From NCBI GenBank assembly GCA_023630585.1, contig CM042555.1, positions 18,280,001 through 18,344,000 of the forward strand: a DNA stretch of 64,000 bases. Reading direction: 5' to 3'. The position numbers and the translations under genes are program-made. The notes under the pieces were generated by a model, which had not been told where the DNA came from, ran no database searches, and saw nothing but the letters and a program-made list of their open reading frames with translations. Source of the stretch: Cranoglanis bouderius (taxonomy: Eukaryota > Chordata > Actinopteri > Siluriformes > Cranoglanididae). Position 1 is the first letter of the stretch. The number at the start of each line of letters is the position of its first letter. Shown in pieces: positions 56,101 through 64,000 of this stretch.

Positions 56101-59100
56101 TCGGTAGCGTTTCTTCTAGAACCTTCTTTATCTACTGCTGAAATGTTATACATCCAATGAAAAGAGTCAGAAGCTAAAATGCGATATAACAAGTCTTTAT
56201 TTGTCGTCTGTGCGTCTCAGACGGGCGTGTCCAGGCTGTGCACTGATCTGGGTAGCATGGTGAACAACCCTCAGCTCAGTGATGTGCAGCTGCAGGTGGA
56301 CAGCGGCGACGTCTACTTCGCTCACTCTTTCATGCTCTACACCCGCTGCCCTCTGCTGGCTAACATGGTAAATACACTAAATCTCATATGTACTGCTTTT
56401 TTTCACGTGGCTGCATTATTAGTGTAATATCGTTAAAGTGTTTTGTAAGACTAGACTTCCCTAACGTGTTTTTTTTTTTTTTTACGTGTGTCCAGGTCCA
56501 CGATGCAGGTTTTGGAGTGCAGGAGGAAGGCTTTCCTCAGGCTCGGAGAGTTTTGTTGAATGATGTGTCAGGTGAGGCGGTGTACGCGCTGCTGCAATAC
56601 CTCTACACTGCTGTTTGCCACCTGACACGCACCCTGCTGCCTGACGTACTCCAGATAGCCAGCAGGTCAGTGGGACGTCACGGCGATCAGCTACACTATG
56701 AAGTTTTGTTCATGTTTATAGATCACATGTATTAAATCAGCGAGTCAGACATTACTCGCCTGTTTTATGCCAGTTGACCGTCCCTGGTCCTTTTCGTGTT
56801 CAGTACTTCAGTATGTCGTCGTTTATTTGTGTGTTAGGTTTGGTCTGTCTGAGCTGCGGCACCAGTGTGAGCGGTACACTGGAAATCCAACGGAGGACCC
56901 AAGAGAACAGGAATGGGACGCTTCCCCGGCTCATGAGCCTGAACCCCAGCAGAGCCTGGTTGATGCTCAGTTCCTGGAGCTCCTGCGCTCCATGTGGGAG
57001 CACGAGGACGGTGACTGCGAGAAACTCGGGGAAGCCGACCGAGGGCCAGACGGCGAGGGCGAAGAAGGCAGCGGAGACGGAGAGATTAAAGAAGATATCG
57101 TCGATGAGGACGAGCTGAATGAAATTTACGAGTTTGCGGCCACGCAAAGGAAGATGGGGGCTGAGGCAGACGTGAGCACTGAGAGTGAAGAGGAAGACGA
57201 GGGAGTGGACGACTGCTCTGATGCAGAACGGAGGGATGCAGGAAAGCAAAATGTCAAAACGGAGGAGGTGACGGACATGCGTCGCAGTGCTGGTGTTGAT
57301 TTGAACCCTGGGTCTAATAAAAACGTGTGCCAAAGCAGAGGTCCGGATGCCACTTTGGACCGGAGCTACAACCGTCTGTTCTCTGAGTCCTGGGGAGAGT
57401 ACAAGGAGCCGTCTCAGACACAGACTCGGCATTCAGACCGGAGGAATACACCCACCTCGCGGAGTACTTCTTCAGTCAGCGAAGTGATCGATCTGTCCGT
57501 TAGTCCCCCAGCGGAATCTGGAGAACCAGCCAGGTCGCTGTTTCCTGTGACCGGCTTGTCTCCAGGAGAAGTGCCAGGAGAGACTCCAGACCAGAGTGAA
57601 GTAGTTCAGGAGGCTCTGACTTCGGAGAGTCCGAATGCTCTCGGCGTCTCATGCCATTCGACTTCAGCTCTTGGTAAAACCCAGCTTGAAGTAACTCCTG
57701 CACGACCCAGTAGTACCAAACCCAAACTCCCCCCTCCTACACCCAATCGCAGCCAGCCTGAGCTCATCGTCCTCTCCGACTCCAGCGATGACATGGATCA
57801 CGACCTTCCTGATGAAGTCCCTTCACGTGGTGATGCTCCCAGACCACCAACCTCATCTCCATCACGACTCAGTCTGCACTACACTCATATTAAAGCTAAA
57901 GAAACCACACAGGCTGCACTCTCTCCCAAAAGATCAAACGAGACCTCCGATTCTGAGCATCGAGAGCCTTCCATATCTGACCAAGTAGGCAGTGAGAGCG
58001 TTTTGGACGGTTCTGCTGAGGTCTCATGGTTAATCCCGGCGACTCCGCAGCCTTCAACCCGCACCAACTCCACGCAGACCTCCAGCAGCATGCGCCGTAC
58101 TCTGCTCTTCCCGAGATCTTGTTCTTCCTTCTCCTCTTCCATTTCTGACAAGCCCAAAAGCTCAAACTCCCTCAAGGAACCACATCGAGAACATTCCCAA
58201 CCATCTCCAGCATTCCAGAAGGACACATCCAATTCTAGGTTGTCCAAGACCTCACACATTGACTCTGTAAATCGAACTTATCCTAATGCTGCCCCCGAGC
58301 CCTGCAGCAGCACTCCTCTCCACTCAGACCCTCGTCTGCAGCGTCTCGACCTTCTTGGATCTCCCTTACTGAGAGACAGCGAGCCGAGAACTCAGAGAAG
58401 AGCAGGTCAAGAGGGTGGACTTGGATCCCTCCATCTTAGCCCATCCGAGAACTTGTCATCCCCACGACAAAGCTCTCAATCAGAGAGGGAATCAAGCAAA
58501 AGTCCTGCCAAGTCCCAGCACAGTGATAACCCTGGAGATACTGGAGATTTGGAGATGAGCATTGAAGAAAAGGAACCAGTGGAAACGAGCACAAGCCAAA
58601 CAAATGAGGTTGAAGTGATGGAGGAAGGCTTCTCCTTTGTCTTCGATGAGCCGCCCATGGCGTTCGATGACTCGTGGGGTCTGGGTGGCGCGGTTGCCGA
58701 GCTGGGGCCGTGCTTCAGTCTGAAGCTGGAGAGCAGTGGAGACCAAACTAGTCCCCCAGAACAAAGTGTACAGGGTGAGTCAGCTTCCCCGCACACCTTC
58801 TCTCCTCCTGCACATGGAGCTCGGTGCAACCTGCCAGGTCCTGGAGCTCCACACAACCACAGCTTGCCTGATGCAGCAATGTGGGACAGCTGGAAGGAAG
58901 ACGATGAGGATGAGGAGGAAGTGGATGCTCTTCCTCTTTCTCAGAGAGTGGGTCCAATGGCTCTCGCCAAGAGAGTGTCTCAGTTAAGAACGCCAGGTAA
59001 CAAAGTCTCGGTGTGGCCTGTGGTGATGCGTTAGTTTTGGCACCCGTTTTAAGACTTGATGTGGTGGTGTCGATTTGTGTGGAATATAATTGTATGTATT

Positions 59101-60997
59101 TATTTATTTATTTATTTATTCAGTGGCTTGCAAGAAGAAGAATCAAGGCCCACTGGTGCCAATCACACCCATGCCAAGCTACTCAGACATGGACACGCCT
59201 GAGCTTAAGAACAGACTGAACAGGTGAATTATTAGCGCTGCATAGAATTACCTGCTCCCATTCATTCACACATCTCTGCCAGCCAATCACAGTGGAGGTG
59301 GGCGGGCACTTCGGTCACTTTGTTTTCAGAGAACGGCTTTTCCGGAGTGCTTTGCTGTTTCGTTCAGATATAAGTGGGCCTTGACTCTTATCAAGCAGTC
59401 CAGTTTACGTGAACATGGAAATTAAAAAATGGCCCCGACCTCCTTTCTCTTGTGAATTAATTCCTATAAAACATTCCTGTTGACACACTAAAGTGCAGCC
59501 AGTCAATTACATGAGACACACTACCCATGATCATGGCGAGGAGCTCTGTGATTATCTGTATTTCCATTCAGTAAAAAGATGGAGGAGCAAGTATAAATGA
59601 AAAGTATCCTAGCAGTAAGAAGTGGGTTATTTCAAATATTTCAAGTTATAATTGAAATGTATTACTGTTACAAAATTATTTAATTCATTTGCAGATCAGA
59701 AACTCGATGGTTTATTAATATCAGACAACGGGTATCTACATCTGTGTAGTTAGACATCATCTGCTTGTGAAATTAAACGAACCGAAATGTTTGCCGTTTC
59801 TACAATGTGTACTACACCAGGTACGGCGTGCGCCCCCTTCCTAAGAAGCAGATGGTCCTGAAGCTGAAGGAGATCCACCAGTACACCCACCAGCTGATGA
59901 GCTCCGGCTCCGAAGAGGAGACTTCTCCCAGAAACCGTCCCAGAATTGCTCCAGCTGCCTTCAAACATCCCACAGCGCCTCCTCCTGTCTCACCCAGGAA
60001 ACTGCAATTTGGGGTGGAGGAAGAAGAGGAAGAGCAGGATGCCATACCTGCATCTCAGGATTCCAACGCCTCCTCCACGGTTGAGTCAGAAAGGTGGAAC
60101 TCTCGCACGCACTCGCACTGATACCGACAATAGCTGCTGTATTCACGCTCATTTGTATTTTACATGTTTAGTATAAAGTCTAATGAATGCATTTGAATAT
60201 TAAAGAGGGAATCTTTTTTTTTTTTTTAATTACACGACCCAGGATTAATGTGAAAATCCACAACATATTTGTGCACTCACTCCTGACTTCTTACAATATT
60301 TATATACCTCTGCTAAAGTTATAATGTACGGGGCTCCTCAGCAGTGACCACTGGCCCAATACAGCGACATTCAACCAATGACTTCACTAAATGTAACGTA
60401 ACTTTTAGGAGACATAGTTTAGCTTTTATTTTATTTATATATATAATATAAAAACAGAAACCTATGCCACTTTTCCTAAATCAAGGCTCTTTCAGCCAAC
60501 ATTTAGGAAGTGTGTCTTGAAAGAAATGTATCCATAAATCTCCTTAAATGTTTTGAAAAATGTCGAGTATTTAAACAGTGATGTTCTTTCCCTGTTTTGC
60601 ATTAATATGTTACTGTGTGTAAGTGCATGTGATTAATTCCTCCAGATCCAACCCGGAGATGTGCGACTCGGACGACGACGGATCCGACAGCGACGCCATC
60701 ACAGCGTCTCAGGCGGCCGTACGCGAGAAGGACAAACTCCAGGCCGTGCGTTCCTTCATCCTGTCCGACCCGGTGCTGTACGGCCGTGTGCTGCAGTACC
60801 AGCCGCTCTCTCTGTGCGAGCTGAAGGCAGGGCTACGGGCAGCGGGTATCCGTCTGGGCACCGCCAAGCTGCTGGACTTCCTGGACTCCCAGTGCATCAC
60901 TTTCACAACAGCAAAGCAGGGCCATCCTGCACCTTCGCGCAGGAGAGCTCGCGGACCAGGTAGAGGGAGGAAAAGACTAGCTAAGGCAGTTGAATGA
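53102..60997 (+). CDS. slx4: SLX4 structure-specific endonuclease subunit, complete (14 exons)
   Basis: Nuclear scaffold that holds the SLX1, XPF-ERCC1 and MUS81-EME1 nucleases for crosslink repair and Holliday-junction processing; FANCP in human. It starts MDDSDQDFSFLC, like the conserved MDESDEDF of human SLX4. Exons: 53102-53383, 53912-54044, 54232-54403, 54499-54720, 54808-55037, 55239-55528, 55671-55884, 56021-56103, 56221-56367, 56496-56665, 56838-58996, 59124-59223, 59821-60093, 60646-60997. They join to 4827 nt, 1608 residues (human 1834). Domains: two UBZ4 fingers, a likely XPF-binding region, BTB, SUMO-interaction motifs, SAP and the C-terminal SLX1-binding domain. Stop TGA 60995-60997. 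Human SLX4 starts some 40 residues further upstream; no matching in-frame extension was recognised here. Confidence 0.95.
53384..53911. other. slx4 intron 1
   Basis: Non-coding, about 530 bases. A stretch with GTTTGTGGACC resembles a repeated phrase also seen in reverse near 53800 (GGGTCCGCAGACTTTCAAGC), a small inverted repeat of unknown origin. Confidence 0.5.
54232..54720 (+). CDS. slx4: slx4 exons 3-4: tandem UBZ4 ubiquitin-binding fingers
   Basis: First finger: FFCQLCYKDLSAM ... RHINRCLDE, with its last Cys in the next exon. Second finger: CPFCGRGFKSEKTRSTHLKR then C. Both keep the C-C-H-C pattern. In human SLX4 the first finger is needed for recruitment to crosslinks. Confidence 0.92.
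54808..55884 (+). CDS. slx4: slx4 exons 5-7: basic region and likely XPF-binding (MLR) region
   Basis: Exon 5 encodes KKARKKTPRMDEDTMVALAL, then a charged Arg/Glu run. Exon 6 (55239-55528), which is missed as an open frame because it starts without Met, encodes SRGGKRRKGAPGAPPPLLLA and LWLKSALPGG. Exon 7 ends ALTDLVDLAEEGMTLTQCGY. The position and the hydrophobic motifs fit the MUS312-MEI9-like region of SLX4; this domain call is tentative. Confidence 0.8.
56221..56900 (+). CDS. slx4: slx4 BTB domain exons
   Basis: Exons 56221-56367, 56496-56665 and the start of 56838-58996. NNPQLSDVQLQVDSGDVYFA, HSFMLYTRCPLLANM, EAVYALLQYLYTAVC and FGLSELRHQCERYT are typical BTB/POZ elements. In SLX4 this domain mediates dimerisation. 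It lies at residues of about 556-665. Confidence 0.93.
56838..58996 (+). CDS. slx4: slx4 large exon 11, with SUMO-interaction motifs
   Basis: 2159 nt encoding the end of BTB, then about 650 residues of acidic and Ser-rich disordered protein. EVIDLSVSP (near 57480) and PELIVLSDSSDD (near 57757) have the hydrophobic-plus-acidic form of SUMO-interaction motifs, which human SLX4 also carries in this part. Confidence 0.93.
59124..60997 (+). CDS. slx4: slx4 exons 12-14: SAP domain and SLX1-binding C-terminus
   Basis: ITPMPSYSDMDTPELKNRLN joins YGVRPLPKKQMVLKLKEIHQ, the SAP domain that binds MUS81 in human. Exon 14 encodes SQAAVREKDKLQAVRSFILS, GLRAAGIRLGTAKLLDFLDS and CITFTTA, the C-terminal domain that holds SLX1. 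The protein ends in a basic RRRARGPGRGRKRLAKAVE. Confidence 0.95.
59224..59820. other. slx4 intron 12
   Basis: AT-rich intron; nothing else recognised. Confidence 0.6.
60094..60645. other. slx4 intron 13
   Basis: AT-rich intron with a short TA-rich patch near 60430-60455; nothing else recognised. Confidence 0.6.
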
Positions 60998-61267
60998 GCT
61001 GCAGTTATAAGAGAACCCTCTGGATGAGCTGTGTGAGAGGGACTACCGGGGGAGCCCCCTGGATGAGCTGCGTGAGAAGGACTACCGGGGGAGCCCCCTG
61101 GATGAGCTGCGTGAGAAGGACTACCGGGGGAGCCCCCTGGATGAGCTGCGTGAGAAGGACTACCGGGGGAGCCCCCTGGATGAGCTGCGTGAGAGGGACT
61201 ACCGGGGGATCCCTCTGGATGAGCTGCATGAGAGGGACTACCGGGGGAGCCCTCTGGATGAGCTGCA
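60994..61267. repeat. 39-bp minisatellite starting at the slx4 stop codon
   Basis: Six full 39-base units start at 61023, 61062, 61101, 61140, 61179 and 61218, with a partial unit at 61257. Each begins GATGAGCTG and contains GACTACCGGGGG. A shortened, diverged unit at 60994-61022 overlaps the slx4 TGA. In the frame starting at 60996 the units read DELREKDYRGSPL after an early TAA. Confidence 0.95.
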
Positions 61268-61433
61268 TAATTAAAATTCTCAGGGTTTTAATCCATGTGT
61301 TATGTTTCTTTTTTATGTGATGTTTAAATATAGTATTTGATATGACATGACATTAAAAGAAAAATATGTCTTACACTCTCCTTGAATGTCTATTTCATCC
61401 TGTTTGTTCCTAAACACAACACTTTTCCAACCC

Positions 61434-61622
61434 TTAAAGGTGCAGTTTGTAATGTTTCTACATTTGAACGATACCCAATATTGCCTTGCTGGTTCAGTCA
61501 TTTCATTTTCACAGGCCAGAAGTTAGAAGTTAGCCCCGCCTCCAGCTGCCACAGAGCCGTCCACAAGGCAAGACCGTTTCTGCTCAGCAGAGGCTTCTAA
61601 AAATTACATACTGCTCCTTTAA
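61434..61622. mobile_element. 189-bp MITE with inverted ends
   Basis: The left end TTAAAGGTGCAGTTTGTAAT and the right end, read in reverse, TTAAAGGAGCAGTATGTAAT match at 18 of 20 positions. The inside is short and non-coding. The TTAA at each edge would suit a piggyBac-type target, but the family is not certain. Confidence 0.75.
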
Positions 61623-61923
61623 AATTCTTAAGGGTCCTTAAGAAAGATCCCAACACAAAGTCTTGAAATACAATTTACTGTTTTTTTTTTCATAAATTTT
61701 TCATATTTTTTTTTATGCAAAGATCAGCCAGAAAAAAAAAAATTCACTTTTCAGCACACTGCAGTCTCACAAAGTTACAGCGGCAGAATGAAAATCTCAG
61801 ATCTCTCTGTCTATTGTGTGTGTGTTTGTAGTGCAGTCTGGCCTCTTGGACTCTCAACACAACCTGGACCCTCACGCACCCCCACGACCCACGATCCCCT
61901 GCTGCTCCCCCGTTCTACACCCG
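61623..61923 (-). other. mcrip2 3' UTR (inferred) and intergenic DNA
   Basis: Sequence beyond the mcrip2 stop on the minus strand, with T and A homopolymers (61680-61741). No AATAAA was found on the minus strand close by, so the transcript end is unknown. Confidence 0.4.
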
Positions 61924-61994
61924 TCACGACGGATTAGCGATGGTGGCCAGGAAGCGCTGCGCCCACCACTCCTCCAGATCGATAGGCACAAAAT
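61924..61994 (-). CDS. mcrip2: MAPK-regulated corepressor-interacting protein 2, last coding exon
   Basis: Read on the minus strand, a polypyrimidine tract and CTGCAG acceptor (61995-62000) are followed by an open frame: FVPIDLEEWWAQRFLATIAN, then PS and stop TGA (61924-61926). The C-terminus of human MCRIP2 (FAM195A), as I know it, is FVPIDLDEWWAQQFLARI plus a few residues, including the same preceding split Asn codon. MCRIP2 is a small LSM14- and DDX6-associated protein of about 160 residues; earlier exons must lie beyond position 64000. It is convergent with slx4. Only 23 residues are visible, so the call rests on one motif, but that motif is distinctive. Confidence 0.75.
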
Positions 61995-62262
61995 CTGCAG
62001 AGAGAGAGACGGACAAATAGGACAATACATTTATACAGGTCACAATACAAGAGACACTAGTTTCACTTCAATTTACGGTTTATACTGTAATCAGAGTCGA
62101 ACACGAGACATGTATGCACAGGGAAGAAAGGGTGTAAAGTGCAATCCAGATTCCGTTAATTTATAATCTATTGGCATTTGAAATCTTGTGTTGAAACGGC
62201 TGTAACGCTTTCTGAAGCGCTGGAGATGGGTGGGGAGGAAGTGAACACTGTCATTATAGATA

Positions 62263-63771
62263 CAGGTGCATCTCAATAAATTAGAATGTCGTGGAAAAGT
62301 TCATTTATTTCAGTAATTCAACTCAAATTGTGAAACTCGTGTATTAAATAAATTCAATGCACACAGACTGAAGTAGTTTAAGTCTTTGGTTCTTTTAATT
62401 GTGATGATTTTGGCTCATGTTTAATAAAAACCCACCAATTCACTATCTCAACAAATTAGAATACTTCATAAGACCAATAAAAAAAACATTTTTAGTGAAT
62501 TGTTGGCCTTCTGGAAAGTATGTTCATTTACTGTACATGTACTCAATACTTGGTAGGGGCTCCTTTTGCTTTAATTACTGCCTCAATTCGACGTGGCATG
62601 GAGGTGATCAGTTTGTGGCACTGCTGAGGTGGTATGGAAGCCCAGGTTTCTTTGACAGTGGCCTTCAGCTCATCTACATTTTTTGGTCTCTTGTTTCTCA
62701 TTTTCCTCTTGACAATACCCCATAGATTCTCTATGGGGTTCAGGTCTTGTGAGTTTGCTGGCCAGTCAAGCACACCAACACCATGGTCATTTAACCAACT
62801 TTTGGTGCTTTTGGCAGTGTTGGCAGGTGCCAAATCCTGCTGGAAAATGAAATCAGCATCCTCAAAAAGCTGGTCAGCAGAAGGAAGCATGAAGTGCTCC
62901 AAAATTTCTTGGTAAACGGGTGCAGTGACTTTGGTTTTCAAAAAACACAATGGACCAACACCAGCAGATGACATTGCACCCCAAATCATCACAGACTGTG
63001 GAAACTGAACACTGGACTTCAAGCAACTTGGGCTATGAGCTTCTCCACCCTTCCTCCAGACTCTAGGACCTTGGTTTCCAAATGAAATACAAAACTTGCT
63101 CTCATCTGAAAAGAGGACTTTGGACCACTGGGCAACAGTCCAGTTCTTCTTCTTCTTAGCCCAGGTAAGACGCCTCTGACGTTGTCTGTGGTTCAGGAGT
63201 GGCTTAAGAAGAGGAATACGACAACTGTAGCCAAATTCCTTGACACGTCTGTGTGTGGTGGCTCTTGATGCCTTGACCCCAGCCTCAGTCCATTCCTTGT
63301 GAAGTTCACTCAAATTCTTGAATCGATTTTGCTTGACACTCCTCATAAGGCTGTGGTTCTCTCGGTTGGTTGTGCATCTTTTTCTTTCACACTTTTTCCT
63401 TCCACTCAACTTTCTGTTAACATGCTTGGATACAGCACTCTGTGAACAGCCAGCTTCTTTGGCAATGAATGTTTGTGGCTTACCTAGTGAACCAAACTGA
63501 GAGACCATTTTGAAGGCTCAGGAAACCTTTGCAGGTGTTTTGAGTTGATTAGCTGATTGGCATGTCACCATATTCTAATTTGTTGAGATAGTGAATTGGT
63601 GGGTTTTTGTTAAATGTAAACCAAAATCATCACAATTAAAAGAACCAAAGACTTAAACTACTTCAGTCTGTGTGCAGTGAATTTATTTAATACACGAGTT
63701 TCACAATTTGAGTTGAATTACTGAAATAAACGAACTTTTCCACGACATTCTAATTTATTGAGATGCACCTG
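62263..63771 (-). mobile_element. nearly intact Tc1/mariner transposon
   Basis: 1509 bp flanked by TA (62261-62262 and 63772-63773). Inverted ends start CAGGTGCATCTCAATAAATT and stay almost identical for about 200 bases on each side, up to the inner AACAAATTAGAATA. It carries one uninterrupted transposase. The low divergence between its ends suggests recent insertion. It lies in the predicted mcrip2 intron, in the same orientation as mcrip2. Confidence 0.93.
62543..63508 (-). CDS. Tc1-like DD34E transposase, full open frame (321 aa)
   Basis: Cuts and pastes its own transposon at TA sites. An N-terminal helix-turn-helix (KPQTFIAKEAGCSQSAVSKH) and a second DNA-binding part (RKKCERKRCT, SRATTHRRVKEFGY) precede the catalytic core. 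Catalytic residues: Asp in FSDESKF, Asp in FQQDLAPANT and Glu in NPIENLWG, with 34 residues between the second and third. It ends KAKGAPTKY, typical for the family. Fish Tc1 transposases are usually about 340 residues, so the start may be slightly further upstream or this family may be shorter. No stop or frameshift seen. Confidence 0.92.
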   Translation of the reverse strand: MVSQFGSLGKPQTFIAKEAGCSQSAVSKHVNRKLSGRKKCERKRCTTNRENHSLMRSVKQNRFKNLSELHKEWTEAGVKASRATTHRRVKEFGYSCRIPLLKPLLNHRQRQRRLTWAKKKKNWTVAQWSKVLFSDESKFCISFGNQGPRVWRKGGEAHSPSCLKSSVQFPQSVMIWGAMSSAGVGPLCFLKTKVTAPVYQEILEHFMLPSADQLFEDADFIFQQDLAPANTAKSTKSWLNDHGVGVLDWPANSQDLNPIENLWGIVKRKMRNKRPKNVDELKATVKETWASIPPQQCHKLITSMPRRIEAVIKAKGAPTKY

Positions 63772-63773
63772 TA

Positions 63774-64000
63774 TGTGTATGTCGAAGTTCCTGATACACA
63801 TAATAGGAAAGCACAATCTGATACTGAGACTGTTAAATGCTGGTTCCATTTTTGGATCACGGAGGCGCCAGAATTTACGGTTTAGCCATAGGATTTATGA
63901 TTCGATTTTTTTTTATTTCCCCCCATTTATGACCCCATGCGACAGCGATTACGGGAGCCACCTAAAAAACTATATGAAAAGACGCACAAAGGTTACTTTC
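63774..64000. other. unassigned sequence at the right edge
   Basis: Presumably mcrip2 intron. No coding or repeat similarity recognised. Confidence 0.4.

Noticed and set aside
56800..57432. 210-codon minus-strand frame opposite slx4 exon 11
   Set aside because: Shadow of the coding exon; no splice sites or family similarity.
60994..61320. 108-codon frame of WMSCVRRTTGGAP repeats as a gene
   Set aside because: Produced by the 39-bp minisatellite; two + frames and a minus frame are open for the same reason.
61816..62166. 116-codon + strand frame next to slx4
   Set aside because: Overlaps the minus-strand mcrip2 exon and shows no family similarity.

Overview
The window is vertebrate nuclear DNA, almost certainly from a teleost fish. 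Evidence: compact intron-containing genes with GT-AG splice sites, very dense (CA/GT)n and (CT)n microsatellites, several fish-type Tc1/mariner transposons, and RTE-like and L2/CR1-like LINE copies. A catfish or related otophysan is possible, but the sequence alone does not prove it. No prokaryotic, plasmid or viral gene was seen.

Layout on the + strand. (1) Positions 1-14648 hold the 3' two thirds of adcy9 (adenylate cyclase 9). Nine coding exons run from 4150 to 14648, and the N-terminal exons lie upstream of the window. One intron carries a full-length RTE-type LINE. (2) Positions 14649-22990 are non-coding: adcy9 3' UTR, decayed repeats and the crebbp promoter region. (3) Positions 22991-50200 hold the whole crebbp (CREB-binding protein) coding sequence. 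I could join 31 exons in frame, giving a predicted 2356 residues. Intron 1 is about 10 kb and contains a 1.8-kb, 32-bp minisatellite full of CACGTG E-boxes and a LINE split by a Tc1 element. Intron 2 contains a second, decayed Tc1 element. (4) Positions 50201-53101 hold the crebbp 3' UTR, a MITE-like repeat and the slx4 promoter with four tandem ATGGCGGC units. (5) Positions 53102-60997 hold the whole slx4 coding sequence: 14 exons, predicted 1608 residues. (6) Positions 60998-61923 hold a 39-bp minisatellite that begins at the slx4 stop codon, and a small MITE. (7) On the minus strand, 61924-61994 matches the last coding exon of mcrip2. A nearly intact Tc1 transposon (62263-63771) lies in the intron before it.

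The order adcy9, crebbp, slx4 in one orientation matches my recollection of human 16p13.3, except that TRAP1 and DNASE1, which lie between CREBBP and SLX4 in human, are absent here. The genes do not form a pathway. adcy9 makes cAMP, CBP is the acetyltransferase coactivator recruited by cAMP-activated CREB, and slx4 is a DNA-repair nuclease scaffold. I found no clearly new biological system. The most unusual items are the E-box minisatellite in crebbp intron 1, the tandem YY1-like motifs before slx4, the minisatellite rooted at the slx4 stop codon, and a Tc1 copy with an uninterrupted transposase. Exon coordinates were read by hand from splice sites, reading phase and family similarity; no alignment was run.
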